DNA from: Tritrichomonas musculus | Taxonomy: Eukaryota; Parabasalia; Tritrichomonadida; Tritrichomonadidae | DNA length: 64,000 nucleotides | Assembly (NCBI GenBank): GCA_039105265.1 | Contig: JAPFFF010000011.1 | Coordinates: 806,001 to 870,000 of the forward strand | Direction: 5' to 3' | The notes under the pieces: model-generated | Database searches by the model: none | Told to the model about the DNA's origin: nothing | What the model saw: the letters and a program-made list of their open reading frames with translations, nothing else | Made by a program: the position numbers and the translations under genes | In this document: piece after piece, positions 18,501-28,330 of the stretch | Numbering within the stretch: the first letter of the stretch is position 1 | Layout of the letters: each line of letters opens with the position of its first letter

Positions 18501-18848
18501 GGAAAAAATATGTGTCAGTTTCATAATGACTTTGATGAGTTCGAAGGTAGTCAAGGAGAAATACACTCAAGAAAACTCATTGCACTTGGTAAAAAGAGCT
18601 ACCTCGATATCTTGGTTGATGAACAAGGAAATGAAGGATATCATATTAGACTCAAAGGAATTCCAAAACAAGTTATTCTCAACAAGTGCAAAAGGATGGG
18701 TATCTCAGTTGAAGAGCTTTTTGAAAGAATGCATGAAGGAGAAAGTATGACATTTGATTTGTTGGATGGTTCGAATGCATTCAGGAAGTCAAAGACATTT
18801 CAACAAACCAACTTACCCAAATTTGCACGTACTCTTAGGTTTACGTAG
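15564..18848 (+). CDS. Protein-primed family B DNA polymerase (pPolB), E1
   Basis: About 1,094 residues from the ATG at 15564; a start at 15573 is also possible. The amino-terminal part has NYRDNCFVYACIQSG (about residue 230) and later LILFKDHYML, a Cys/His arrangement like OTU-type cysteine protease folds. The 3'-5' exonuclease shows YYSDFETN (residue ~427), FHNLKYDACF and FKDCIVLM. Palm motifs are DFDAVSLYPSAM (motif A, ~713), KLLLNSIYGKS (motif B, ~855) and YQDTDSMHV (motif C, ~950). The enzyme copies the element by protein priming. Its stop overlaps by 8 bp the convergent gene at 18841. Confidence 0.93.
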   Translation: MLNMNKDIEDNFLDAIGDVYADTKSQFRREYNRRAKQYQKKDKFKEEMRKLMIPAGQGIGFATDINQDEDKRYAFTEALRQIHKKKNVGRPIVKAIALDGTYKYFTLSDKHNIESTLGHITGELDLSEDQSDTNPYISNMFIPVRYEVQFIDMNKTNDGVHFRTKMQDMDTHEIYDDEVEIDEDYRNTPEGSFFPYINLSPIDLSTYQIFHEVRKENYRDNCFVYACIQSGVFTDDEIDDLRFFVQTRTIPNNKIEEVAKKFKCNFSIIRVVEQPDKYKYETRINTRKKKWSVDFKREVKLILFKDHYMLNKNIPCTLFYLQHYEELDRTFAYMPFEKRCMIYKLHSNRKTVKEYNSEGIKPITFFQKMFELHLFEEIKACEMDIINTTEYEHVNDYVSLEYNAEQCTRIIENNKKKQNTWSRIYYSDFETNSTVSPHIPYLNCTIFRDGANIHKISIQGEDCGQKLLNYLWSGSLTYFHNLKYDACFFINTPGWDTQITERSGTVLQIIMTLFEEGTRKVKKRLTFRNSYSIIPQALSKFATMFNLNVHKEVMAYKLYTQENIQRRIVDATEFQQQYIDENSDKLSKAQLDANCKQIIENAKIANCYNDGKIDIIKYAIFYCFKDCIVLMKGMEKFNEDLKAVFKETKTDMYGVHDFISISAIGYCFAKKYGCFDGCYELSGKCQDFIQRCVSGGRTMTAGNEKQYIEGKIQDFDAVSLYPSAMYVMDGIPLGRPKVIPQGTTHEQLMQYDTFFIEVNIKKLECKSKEPYKFGQVFTRNEAGSKIFGNFLVDHYYIDKVGLMDLFEFYDVEYELIRGYYFDEGFNKKINEFIEKLFNLRASYKKQKNPLEQTIKLLLNSIYGKSILKATKTETKTVPKSQLYKYLWRNYNFIKEVVEDANIDKCYVKKLKPINDHFNLPQFGASVLSWSKHLMNRVMATAEQAGIPIFYQDTDSMHVLEKDVPRIADLFQFKYHQPLIGKNMCQFHNDFDEFEGSQGEIHSRKLIALGKKSYLDILVDEQGNEGYHIRLKGIPKQVILNKCKRMGISVEELFERMHEGESMTFDLLDGSNAFRKSKTFQQTNLPKFARTLRFT

Positions 18849-19578
18849 TTAAAACATCATTGACATCAGTCGAGTTAGATGGTTTAATTTTGATAGTTAT
18901 GAACAAAGGACTTTTTAACAATATTGGCTGATATTGAAAATCTACTAAACTTAATTCTAAAAACTTTAATGAATCTGTATATGTTTTTATTTTTAATGGT
19001 TTACTTTCAGTTTCGAAATCATATATAAGTGGTTTATTATCTAAAGTGAATGTATTGATACTACCAATGACAGAAGGTGTATATTGTTGTTCACCTATAT
19101 TCGAGTATATGGCATTACCTTGTAGTGATACTAGATACAACTTAGTATGATTTAATATTGGGATGTCTTTAATATTATATGTTGCATTTGATGGTAACAC
19201 AATAGGCAATGAAGTATTATATAAACCAGTTAATAGCGCAGCCCTATGGGAAATAGAGGTTATCGTTAACGGTGTTTGTGTCTTTATTGTAAATGTACGA
19301 GTAGTATCATTATATTTAAAAGATACCTCCGCAAGTGGATTTAAAACTGCTTCTATTTGCTTGATGGTATAATTATATCTATCTTCGAATTTAAGCTTGA
19401 ATGGAATACTGTTATATGTAAACTCTATATAATCATCTTTCGTACTCAACATAATATTACTTATTGTATTAATTGAAGATACAAAATATTTAATATATTT
19501 ACACTTCCATGGTATATCCAAATTGATAGATACCTTATTATATTCATCAGCATTTGTACTCTGTACTGATACTAACAT
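18841..19578 (-). CDS. Conserved 245-aa Maverick protein next to PolB and fibre gene, E1
   Basis: Start set at MLVSVQSTNADEYNK by alignment with the L homologue at 4775; one ATG lies four codons upstream. The proteins share DIPWKCKYIKYFVSSINT, SLQGNAIYSNIGEQQYTPSV and the end KSPLFITIKIKPSNS. Mostly beta-strand, no membrane segment, no enzyme motif. It is convergent with PolB (8-bp overlap) and divergent from the fibre gene at 19594 (15-bp spacer). The 110-aa proteins of E3 and E2 (45045, 58492) could be distant relatives, since both end in a similar strand pattern, but that is weak. Confidence 0.75.
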   Translation of the reverse strand: MLVSVQSTNADEYNKVSINLDIPWKCKYIKYFVSSINTISNIMLSTKDDYIEFTYNSIPFKLKFEDRYNYTIKQIEAVLNPLAEVSFKYNDTTRTFTIKTQTPLTITSISHRAALLTGLYNTSLPIVLPSNATYNIKDIPILNHTKLYLVSLQGNAIYSNIGEQQYTPSVIGSINTFTLDNKPLIYDFETESKPLKIKTYTDSLKFLELSLVDFQYQPILLKSPLFITIKIKPSNSTDVNDVLTT

Positions 19579-19593
19579 TTTATAATTCATAAA
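19579..19593. promoter_or_regulatory. 15-bp spacer between divergent start codons, E1
   Basis: With the two start codons it forms an inverted repeat with perfect arms CATTTTAT and ATAAAATG. The middle has TTCATA, which fits the trichomonad initiator consensus TCA-pyrimidine-(T/A); that consensus is established knowledge, its use here is inference. Confidence 0.5.
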
Positions 19594-22500
19594 ATGTCAA
19601 TTAAACTTTATTCTTTGCAATCAAGTGAGGCTGAAAAGCTCAAAGACAAAAATATAGAGATAAGTGTTAATGATGAAGGTAATATTGATATTATAAGAAA
19701 TGAGGACCCAGATGATTACCCTACTTTTAGTTGTTTATATAACAAAGCAGAAGTAGATGAAAGAGTAGTTGGTAATCATATCGAAAATGGAGGAAAGCTT
19801 GATGGTTTCGGCAATGTACCTATTACAAATAAATTTGCCAATTATTTAAAATACGTATTTAAAGGACCTGAACAGACACCCCAATTAGAAGACTCACTAC
19901 CTGAAAAAGCAGAGTCACATAAGGAGTTGATAAAAGATGAACTTTGTGTTAATACATTTAATGAATTTATTGAAGAAGAATCGAAAACATGTGAGGCTAT
20001 TCATGAGATGTATACCGAATTGATGTGTGCAGCAGATGGATATGAACAAATTGCATTTGATGAACAAACAGGGCAAAGCAAAGCTGTTCATTATCTTCAA
20101 TATCCAAAGTCTATACCAACTCCTACTCCAGATGGTGTTTATTATAAGACATATCATAATTTGGCTGATATGATGATAAGCATGATAGAGAATGATAAGA
20201 CCACCCAAATTACAAAAAGAATCTTATATGAAACCTTCAATGAAAAGACATGGGAAAAATTTATTTCAGGAATAATTCAATATCATTATTCACTTCAAGA
20301 ACAATCGCTGAAAAAAGTTGGATATAAATATAAAGGTTGTACAGACCTTATTGAAGCAGACCAAATAGTTGAAGTTAAAAGTCCTCGTGAGTTTTTTGAG
20401 ACATATACCCAAAATCTAAAAGATAATAATAAAAATAAAGACCAATATGCAAAAGCTATGTTAGGTCTTTATTTGTATAATGTAATATTACATTCAGGTA
20501 TTACATACTATTATACACATCGAAATGCTAATGGAATGAAAGTGGATGTTGTACCACCTGGTGGACAAGACTATTTAAATATAACGTTAGGACAATGTTT
20601 AAATTTAGTATTCGAGATTATTAAAGATATAGTGAATTCACATAATGCTTTATTTGATTATGTTGTAACAATCAAGTCTTGTAATTGCAAACACGATAAT
20701 CAAGGAGGTAACCAAGGAGGTAATGAAGGTAATGGTGAAGAAGAGGATGATAATCAAGGAGGTAATGAAGGTGGTGATAATGAAGGCGGTGATAATGATT
20801 CAAACCTAATTCAATATATGAATGTAGGTCTACAAGCTGTAAATCAATTATCAGGTTATTTATTACATAATATTGCGAACCTAGGAAATAATGTTGCATC
20901 TCTCAGGTTCCAAAATGAAGTAGAGTCATTTACACAAGAGATGTTTGATTATGAGATATATGATAATGGTTTAGATGAGATGAATAGACAATACCAGTCA
21001 ATAGGAATACAAACAGAACAACCAACACGTCAACGAGAATCCTTATTTAATGATTCATATGTTTGGTGTACAGTATTTCGCATGTGGACGAGTTTTGCAG
21101 TTTATAATATACCAAATCAATTTGGATGGAGGACTAATTCTGCATTTGGAGCTCCTTGGAATTTTGTCTGGGATGTTGGACATAGGGAATGGATAGCAAT
21201 AGCGCCACATGAAGAAGATGTACCAGCTGGATGGAGAATTAACCCAAAGGGAAATGAAATAGCACAAACAATAGTACAACATAATATTCATTGGGAAGGA
21301 GAAATGATTTATAATCCTGATAGAGGACAATGGGAATATTATCCACCAGAAGAAAGTATTGTTGTACCAGAACAACCGGGACCTGTTATTAATATTGTTC
21401 CTGAACAAAATAGGAATGCAGTGTTAAGACCAACTTATGTTTGGTCTCTTGAGTCAGGTCGTTGGGTTAATTCAATGACAATAGCTAATATGCCAAGATC
21501 ACATCCAAATGATAATAATGATTGGAGGCGAGATGTTAGCTTACAAGCACCTGCCAATTTTGTTTGGGACATAGACCATAGGGAATGGGTAGCCATAAGA
21601 AACAATGTTAGTGACATGCTATATGACAGAGATTGGAGGACAAATCGAGATATTGGAGATATTGCAGTAAGGCATTATCAAGAACATTTTTTACAAGGAA
21701 TCGGCGAATTAGTATGGAATGATGATTATAATAGTTATGTTTATCAATGTAATGAGATAAGCCCATTATCATTATCATTAGAAGATAAAAGCAATAGCGG
21801 AGCAATAGCAATACCAGACCAAATTACAAGTACTGAAGCTTGGGATAAAATTTTAGACTGTATGGGTATCCCTGTTATTAATAATCCTAATGAGATAGAT
21901 GAGAAGAATCCAGTACTTGGTAAATATATTATAAAGGGTGACTTAAAAGTAAATGGGAAAATAATATGTGATTCTATTCCAAGTGGAGGTACAACAACAA
22001 CTGACTCCAAGTATTTTACCTTGAAGGAATCAGACCAGTTATATTTATATAGACCATCTAAGACGTATGAAGAATCCAATTATTATTGTATGAGATGGGA
22101 TATAGATAAAGATTATGACATACCACTAAATTTAGTATTTAGATTCAAAGACTATCTATTTGGTCATAACTGGGAATTAACATGGGATGGTAAAAATTGG
22201 ACAGGAAATAATTGTCAAAACATGTGTACAGAAAAGATATCATACATGAACACAAATGACGGTGCGCCTGCTTTAACAATCAAACATAACGAAAGAATTG
22301 GTAGATGGATAAAAGGAACAATAAAGGAAGATTTAACTGATGATGATAATTATGCTCATATCTTGAAAGATTATCTTACCAATTGGAGGGTTGTTAAGAA
22401 AGATGGAACCATATTAAGTGAAGGAATAACTGCAACTTTTGATTCAAGTGGTTCAGGTACTTTAACTCAAGATGGATATAAATATGAACAAGCTAGAATG

Positions 22501-25125
22501 TATGTTGATGCGCCAAGTGGATTAAATGCAGATGATGGATTATATGTTTATGCTGACCTAAATATTAATGGAAATATAACTGAATTAAAATGGGATTGTC
22601 ATCCTACTCATTGTATTAATTCAGGTGTTATGCATACCTATGGGTCAAATCCTTGTCTCGAATCATTTAATTATCATCGAGAAAAAAGGCATTCCATTAA
22701 AATCATTGAAGGATTTAATCATAAGAACATTCGAATATATATAGAGAAAGAATTATTTGATTTTGATGTGAAAGTTAATCCATTCGATATAATTATTCAA
22801 CAACAATTTTATGAAGTAGAGCCAGACCCAAGAAAATGCACTACCATATCGACAGATTATAATATTTATTCATCAAAGATTATATGGGCTGATAATATCA
22901 TGACTATGCGTCGAGATTTAAATGTTGTTGGTGGAATCACAGATATATTAGCCTATGATTATGCTTTATTGAAACAGACAGTTGATAATCTAGTTGAACA
23001 AATGAGAATTCAAGCCATGTATAATGAATATACTGATAGTATTAAACAAGGTGTAGCAGTTGCGAATAGTATATTAAATATTTTAGCATCAACAGTTTGT
23101 ATTGCAAGTGCCCTTTCAACATTAAATATGTCCAATAACTCTGTAACTATTAATACATATCAAACAAGACCTTTCCCAGCAGGTCCAGGAGGAAATGGTG
23201 GAGGAGGTGGTGGTGGTGGTGGTGGTTATCCAGGTGATGGAGGTAGTGGCTTTCAAGGTAAGTTTTTGGTGAATGTTGATTTGAAGGCTGATAAGATGAC
23301 TATGGAAAGATTTTTACCAATAACAACAACTGTTCAAAATCCTGTTGCTGGAGCTATTTCATCATTCTCAGCTACACAGGTTGTCCTTTCGACAACACAT
23401 GCACTGACTCAGTTAGGAAATGCTATTGCTACACTTGGTTCGAATGTCTTACACTTCTTTAGGAATAGACCAGATACAAATGGAACTGAAACATTAAATA
23501 TTAATTCATCCTCGATTACAATAACTGATAATGATACTGATAATGCAACAAATACTATCACAACCACTGAGCAATCATTAGAGAGAACTCATAGAGAAGT
23601 TCAGCCACAGGTTGTTACAGATGAAACAGATGAGATTCGAACAGATATAACTGTACCACAGACTACAATGACAAATACAGCTTCAACTACGATTGCACTT
23701 AGGAATCAAGTTCCTGTTATCAATATATCTGGAATCCAGTATACCTTAGAAGATATTGCAGATATGACAAGAGAAGAACGAAATGCATTAGTTGCTAGTC
23801 ATCCTGATATCTTACGTATCCAATATCATGGAAGAGAGTGGTTTAATGTGTATGATTTGTTTTATAATGACCAACTCATTATCCATAATAATGTATTTCA
23901 ACGAAGGACTCTAATAAGACCAGCTGATATTGAGATGACAGATAGAATACATAGAGCTACTGATAATAATTGGTCAATAGAATGGGAAGGAACAACATAC
24001 ACAGCGAGAGATATTGAACAATTATCTATGCAAGACAGATTAAATTTACCATTTGTACAAAATGGAGATATTGGATTAGAACCTTACTTGAATGACCAAA
24101 CAATGGAAGCATGGATAAATATTATTGATCATAGAGGAGAGACTATTGATCCAATTGTTGCTACTATTGATTATTCAGCACCAACAACAGCAAATATTAG
24201 TGGAGGTCAAGTACGATTTGTTGGAATAAATTCACAGATAGAAGTCAATGCAAATGGAGTTAGATATCAGCATTATGACCTTGTTGCCACAACAGATACT
24301 TGGACAGTACCAGGAACAACACCAGCAATAACAGCAAGAATGATAGAACAAATGAGTGATGAACAAAGAGGAGAACTAATGGATAATATTTATTCTCATG
24401 GTAATCTTTTAGCTTTTAATGACACATTAGATGAAACAACTGGTGAAGAAATAACACAAGTACTATATAATGGAAATGTAGTTGCTACAATAGATAGAAG
24501 AAGACTACATGTAATTAATATTGTGAATGGAGTGATAGAAATGTACCAACAAGATGGTGTTATAAGTGCAACTACCCAGGTTATTATGGGAGCAGTAGGT
24601 TATGTTGCTAGAAGGTTCTTACATGGTCAATGGCAGTTTGTTAGACATCATCCTGGTGATGCAGCAGCTATAGCAGGAGTAGCAGCAGAAGCATATGTAG
24701 CAAATAGAATAGGATTATTTAATATTCCAAGTTGGTTCCGTCGTAATGATAACCCAGAGACATTAGCAGAGGAAGATGTATTAGAAAAGATTCTTGCATG
24801 GGCATATCATGAAGAAACAGATGATGAACCTGAACTTGAAATAACAATGAAGGATGCTGATAAGATGATGGTTTCATTTGATACATGTATTAATATTGCA
24901 AAGACATATCGCGATACTTTAAAGGGTACAATAGCATTCATGTGCGAGAAAATCAAAGAGCTTGAAAATAAGTCAAGTACAAAACATCCATTAGAAGATA
25001 TAGATATGACTGCTTATATTACTAAAGTAGAAGTGAAGGAAATGATAGACCAGAAGGATGCATATATTGATACTCTTGAGGCAAGACTTGCAGCACTTGA
25101 AGCTAAATGTGCTAACATCGAATGA
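19594..25125 (+). CDS. Giant fibre/spike-like protein (1843 aa), E1
   Basis: The product starts MSIKLYSLQSSEAEKLKDK, like the L protein. Residues ~365-410 are Gly/Asn/Asp-rich (GGNQGGNEGN type). Residues ~485-720 hold two tryptophan-rich repeats (SYVWCTVFRMW and TYVWSLESGRW, each followed by WNFVWDVGHREW or ANFVWDIDHREW and a GWR or DWR element). The shared fibre module follows (LYLYRPSK, FGHNWELTWDGKNW, and STDYNIYSSKIIWADNI, near residues 810-1110). Then come a poly-Gly segment (about 1200-1215), hydrophobic stretches and a carboxyl coiled coil. I infer a virion surface protein. It lies 19 bp before a shorter paralogue at 25145. Confidence 0.75.
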   Translation: MSIKLYSLQSSEAEKLKDKNIEISVNDEGNIDIIRNEDPDDYPTFSCLYNKAEVDERVVGNHIENGGKLDGFGNVPITNKFANYLKYVFKGPEQTPQLEDSLPEKAESHKELIKDELCVNTFNEFIEEESKTCEAIHEMYTELMCAADGYEQIAFDEQTGQSKAVHYLQYPKSIPTPTPDGVYYKTYHNLADMMISMIENDKTTQITKRILYETFNEKTWEKFISGIIQYHYSLQEQSLKKVGYKYKGCTDLIEADQIVEVKSPREFFETYTQNLKDNNKNKDQYAKAMLGLYLYNVILHSGITYYYTHRNANGMKVDVVPPGGQDYLNITLGQCLNLVFEIIKDIVNSHNALFDYVVTIKSCNCKHDNQGGNQGGNEGNGEEEDDNQGGNEGGDNEGGDNDSNLIQYMNVGLQAVNQLSGYLLHNIANLGNNVASLRFQNEVESFTQEMFDYEIYDNGLDEMNRQYQSIGIQTEQPTRQRESLFNDSYVWCTVFRMWTSFAVYNIPNQFGWRTNSAFGAPWNFVWDVGHREWIAIAPHEEDVPAGWRINPKGNEIAQTIVQHNIHWEGEMIYNPDRGQWEYYPPEESIVVPEQPGPVINIVPEQNRNAVLRPTYVWSLESGRWVNSMTIANMPRSHPNDNNDWRRDVSLQAPANFVWDIDHREWVAIRNNVSDMLYDRDWRTNRDIGDIAVRHYQEHFLQGIGELVWNDDYNSYVYQCNEISPLSLSLEDKSNSGAIAIPDQITSTEAWDKILDCMGIPVINNPNEIDEKNPVLGKYIIKGDLKVNGKIICDSIPSGGTTTTDSKYFTLKESDQLYLYRPSKTYEESNYYCMRWDIDKDYDIPLNLVFRFKDYLFGHNWELTWDGKNWTGNNCQNMCTEKISYMNTNDGAPALTIKHNERIGRWIKGTIKEDLTDDDNYAHILKDYLTNWRVVKKDGTILSEGITATFDSSGSGTLTQDGYKYEQARMYVDAPSGLNADDGLYVYADLNINGNITELKWDCHPTHCINSGVMHTYGSNPCLESFNYHREKRHSIKIIEGFNHKNIRIYIEKELFDFDVKVNPFDIIIQQQFYEVEPDPRKCTTISTDYNIYSSKIIWADNIMTMRRDLNVVGGITDILAYDYALLKQTVDNLVEQMRIQAMYNEYTDSIKQGVAVANSILNILASTVCIASALSTLNMSNNSVTINTYQTRPFPAGPGGNGGGGGGGGGGYPGDGGSGFQGKFLVNVDLKADKMTMERFLPITTTVQNPVAGAISSFSATQVVLSTTHALTQLGNAIATLGSNVLHFFRNRPDTNGTETLNINSSSITITDNDTDNATNTITTTEQSLERTHREVQPQVVTDETDEIRTDITVPQTTMTNTASTTIALRNQVPVINISGIQYTLEDIADMTREERNALVASHPDILRIQYHGREWFNVYDLFYNDQLIIHNNVFQRRTLIRPADIEMTDRIHRATDNNWSIEWEGTTYTARDIEQLSMQDRLNLPFVQNGDIGLEPYLNDQTMEAWINIIDHRGETIDPIVATIDYSAPTTANISGGQVRFVGINSQIEVNANGVRYQHYDLVATTDTWTVPGTTPAITARMIEQMSDEQRGELMDNIYSHGNLLAFNDTLDETTGEEITQVLYNGNVVATIDRRRLHVINIVNGVIEMYQQDGVISATTQVIMGAVGYVARRFLHGQWQFVRHHPGDAAAIAGVAAEAYVANRIGLFNIPSWFRRNDNPETLAEEDVLEKILAWAYHEETDDEPELEITMKDADKMMVSFDTCINIAKTYRDTLKGTIAFMCEKIKELENKSSTKHPLEDIDMTAYITKVEVKEMIDQKDAYIDTLEARLAALEAKCANIE

Positions 25126-25144
25126 GAAGTTTTATTTAACTAAA

Positions 25145-28057
25145 ATGAGTGATACTACTACAAGATTTAAAGGAGATATACAGTTTAAGATAGGGGATGC
25201 TACTCGAAAAGGTAGCCAGTTATTAACATTGGGTGACTTAGATAACTATGTACAGACAGGTCATTTATTTAATGAGGTCGAAGGTTTACCAGAAGTTGAT
25301 ATTAAAAATAAAAATATACAGTATGTATCATTTGAGTCTTCAACAACAACTTACAATATCCTTAAGTTTGTTAATTTGCCTGAAGACTTCATGAATAAGC
25401 TCAATGATATAAAAACCCAGACTAATATATTTAAGATAGTATTGAGGAAGAATATAGTATATGATACAAGTGGTAATTTAGTCAAGGAGTTCTACATATA
25501 TGTTAAGGATGGTCAAGTATATTCTCCTTTGATAACTAAAAGTAGTAATGGATGCAGTATAAATAATAGTACCATTATGGGATATATGAATATAGCTTTT
25601 GATAGTAAACTAGACTTCAACCCATATACCTTGTGGCTGAATGGGGAGTTGAGCATAATGAATGAATATATAACTGATTCTTTACAGACAGAGAAGGCAA
25701 TAAAGTGTTCTATAATAAAAGCTGATAATGCATTAAGTTTACGTAAAAGTGATGTACTATACTTATATAAGCCTACATCAACTAGTCAGGTTGTGATAGA
25801 TAACAAGAAATATTGGTTACTTCAATGGAACATAGATACAGGATATACTATACCTAATGACTTAGAGTTTAGGTTTAATGAGTATTGTTTTGGTAATAAG
25901 TGGTTTTTATCATGGGATGGTACAAAATGGGTAGGTGATAACATACAAGGTCATATCAATGGTAGATTAGTTAATGGATTAAATAAGGAGAATGAGTATG
26001 GTGAAGATGGTACCTACATACAAGTCAAGAGGAGTGAGAGGAACATGAAACTGATTAATAAGCCTAATGACTACTCTCCTGATAACATACTACATTACAT
26101 GATTCATGGAGGTAAGTGTAAAATAGACTGTTTTGTAAAATTAAAGACAGGGGAGATAGAACCTTTTTCGAAATATGGTCTAGGATATCAAACAAGTCAA
26201 GGAGGTACAAAAGATGGATATGATATTGAAGCAATAAGGTGCTATAAGATGAATAATGCGACTAATAAATTAGAAACTAGTGCTATTGATGAACTCTACC
26301 TAGATATAACTCTTGAAGGTTCTAAAAATGCAAATAGGTTCTCAGTTCGACCTACTGGAAAAGAAGGCAATGGAGGAGACAAGGTATGGTTGTTCTTACA
26401 TGGTGTACTTGATTCATGTGAAAAGCTTGAATATACATATGCAGCTTCGACTACTAATGACTCAAGGGATATTAAGATATATTTAGCTGATGAATATGTT
26501 GACCCAATAGATGAGGTTCATTGGGATTCAACTACTAACCCATTCGAGTATATCATTAAGCAGCAATTTTATGAAGTATCCCCAAATCCTAATGGGGCAA
26601 CAACCTTATATACTGATTATAATATTACCTCCTCTAAGATAATTACAGCTGATAATATTACTACTATGAGGAGTGATTTAAACTTAGTTACCAACAATGT
26701 AGATGTTATTAGCTATGATGTTAACGAAATGAACACTGTTATGGAAAGCTTAAAAGGTAGAGTATCAAGGACTGAACAAGTTACTCAACATCTGGAGGAT
26801 GATGTAGATAATTTACGTATAGTCTCATGGACTGCATTAGCTTTTGGAGTTGCAGGTACAGCTGGGTCAATAGGTTCTATTGGTATGCAGCTATTTCCAG
26901 ATGGTATAAGCTTTCCTACCATAAAAGGTGGAGGATTCCTTAAAAGGTTATTCTCTCATAAGTCAACCAAAGGTATGAGTGATTTGGTTAGAAATAGCAT
27001 TAACTTCATGTCAGGTACTACAGCAAGAAGCATAACCAAAGATATAACACCTATAATTACCTGGTGTGAGGAAGAGTATAAGCAACTAGATGAACTACCT
27101 TTTACTGATGAGAATGATAACCCTGATACTGGAACCTTGACATTAAGTGGTGCTATGGATATCAGCAATATGTTTAGGGACTCACTCAAGCCTTGTTTCA
27201 AGTTGTTAGCTGAGAAGGTCAATGAGCTAGAGGCTGAGTTTGATAATTACCCTACTGTGGATGAAGCTAATGAAGCCTTGAAGGAGTGTGTATTAAAGAA
27301 AGACATTAGCAAATATAGAGAGAAAAATGATTTGATATACAAAGAATCTATTGAAGTGCCATTTGAAAATGTACAAGATAGTTCAGGAACGTGGGAAGTC
27401 AAAATAAAATTGAATAGTGGAACTCGTCTTGTTGGGACATTTACTGATGACTCTGAAATGGTTCATAATTTCGATATTCTATTTGTTTATGATGATAATA
27501 CTGTTATTAATGAAGAAATATATTGGGTAGAGGAGATAGATGGAATATCCTATGAATGTGGCTATGAACCAAGGGATGATGGTTATTGGTGCTTTAATGT
27601 TGAAGGCTTCAATACCAAATTAATATTAGCCGAAAAAATATTGAAACAGGATGAAATAGCTTTAAAGAGTGATATTACATCATTATTGGATGACTTATAT
27701 TGGAGAATATTTTATTCAGGATTTCACAAATCATATTATGAGGATATCCCAGAATTATGCTCATATTCTTACGATACTAGCTCTAAAAAATTAATTGTAT
27801 GTGTCGAATATAATAGTTTATATATGGAAATGTTATTTATATTTTACGATTCAAATGACAAGAAACATTATGTTAGAGTTAATTATAGTGAAGGATTTGC
27901 AGTACTAGATGAAATATATGGTGAAGATAAACTTAGAGAATCCAATAGAAAAAGAGATTTTGAATATGATTTTTATCATATCGATTTTCAATTAAAGGGC
28001 TCTGGAAATCTACCATTTACTGAATACTATCTAAAGCAAGTCAAAGCCACACCATAA
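25145..28057 (+). CDS. Second fibre/spike-like protein (970 aa), E1
   Basis: Start at MSDTTTRFKGDIQFKIGD, 19 bp after the 19594 gene, with TAAA before the ATG. It shares the fibre module with its neighbour: LYLYKPTS, FGNKWFLSWDGTKW, TLYTDYNITSSKIITADNIT and TMRSDLNLV. Residues ~550-640 form a coiled coil and a hydrophobic glycine-rich stretch (ALAFGVAGTAGSIGSIG), then a domain with DITPIITWCEEEYKQLDELP. Bases 27313-27660 are almost identical to 62923-63270 of E4, whereas the sequence after 27660 is unrelated. It is therefore a mosaic gene. A receptor-binding or attachment role is inferred from the fibre-like layout. Confidence 0.75.
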   Translation: MSDTTTRFKGDIQFKIGDATRKGSQLLTLGDLDNYVQTGHLFNEVEGLPEVDIKNKNIQYVSFESSTTTYNILKFVNLPEDFMNKLNDIKTQTNIFKIVLRKNIVYDTSGNLVKEFYIYVKDGQVYSPLITKSSNGCSINNSTIMGYMNIAFDSKLDFNPYTLWLNGELSIMNEYITDSLQTEKAIKCSIIKADNALSLRKSDVLYLYKPTSTSQVVIDNKKYWLLQWNIDTGYTIPNDLEFRFNEYCFGNKWFLSWDGTKWVGDNIQGHINGRLVNGLNKENEYGEDGTYIQVKRSERNMKLINKPNDYSPDNILHYMIHGGKCKIDCFVKLKTGEIEPFSKYGLGYQTSQGGTKDGYDIEAIRCYKMNNATNKLETSAIDELYLDITLEGSKNANRFSVRPTGKEGNGGDKVWLFLHGVLDSCEKLEYTYAASTTNDSRDIKIYLADEYVDPIDEVHWDSTTNPFEYIIKQQFYEVSPNPNGATTLYTDYNITSSKIITADNITTMRSDLNLVTNNVDVISYDVNEMNTVMESLKGRVSRTEQVTQHLEDDVDNLRIVSWTALAFGVAGTAGSIGSIGMQLFPDGISFPTIKGGGFLKRLFSHKSTKGMSDLVRNSINFMSGTTARSITKDITPIITWCEEEYKQLDELPFTDENDNPDTGTLTLSGAMDISNMFRDSLKPCFKLLAEKVNELEAEFDNYPTVDEANEALKECVLKKDISKYREKNDLIYKESIEVPFENVQDSSGTWEVKIKLNSGTRLVGTFTDDSEMVHNFDILFVYDDNTVINEEIYWVEEIDGISYECGYEPRDDGYWCFNVEGFNTKLILAEKILKQDEIALKSDITSLLDDLYWRIFYSGFHKSYYEDIPELCSYSYDTSSKKLIVCVEYNSLYMEMLFIFYDSNDKKHYVRVNYSEGFAVLDEIYGEDKLRESNRKRDFEYDFYHIDFQLKGSGNLPFTEYYLKQVKATP

Positions 28058-28330
28058 AAGAGGCTTCTCGGGGCAGGTACCTGTGCCGTTTCATAGATGG
28101 GCGGTTGTGGGGTGGGGTACCTGTGCCGTTTCATTGATGGTAGGCGTTGAGGTGGGTGGGTGGGATAACATGAAAAGAAGAAGAATTTTTTTTTTTTTTA
28201 TTTTTCTTTTTTATTTTTTTTTTTTATTTTTTTTAACTAGTTCGTGTTGACGCGTGGGCAGCCTGTGCCCCGCGGAAACCGACTAGTATATACTACTACT
28301 TAACTTAGAATATGATGAAAAGTCCTGCAC
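28058..28330. other. Gene-free junction between E1 and E2 with hairpins
   Basis: Two direct copies of GGTACCTGTGCCGTTTCAT (about 28077 and 28117) are followed by a long T-rich tract (28176-28236). A GC-rich imperfect hairpin follows (GCGTGGGCA ... TGCCCCGC, 28250-28275), bracketed by two ACTAGT hexamers. No gene is supported. The composition is unlike either neighbour, so it may be a remnant of another element or host DNA. Confidence 0.5.

Larger units (their letters stand above)
6078..28057 (+). mobile_element. Polinton/Maverick element E1 (approximate limits)
   Basis: A block of co-oriented genes with the full Polinton set: rve integrase (6150), packaging ATPase (7237), pVI-like protein (8121), major capsid protein (9193), PolB (15564) and two fibre-like genes (19594, 25145). 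The left limit is taken at the inner arm of the 57-bp inverted repeat; the right limit is the end of the last gene, since no matching terminal repeat was found near 28.1 kb. The main genes are open and the element looks largely whole. It is more A/T-rich than E3, so it is a different family or a different age. Confidence 0.8.

Noticed and set aside
28245-28285. tRNA or other structured RNA gene
   Set aside because: Only one hairpin is visible; no cloverleaf, T-loop or anticodon arm can be drawn.
5873-28303. E1 limits defined by AGTAGT-like ends at 5873 and 28303
   Set aside because: Both positions show AAGTAGT reading inward, as E3 ends do, but further bases do not match and no 6-bp duplication fits.
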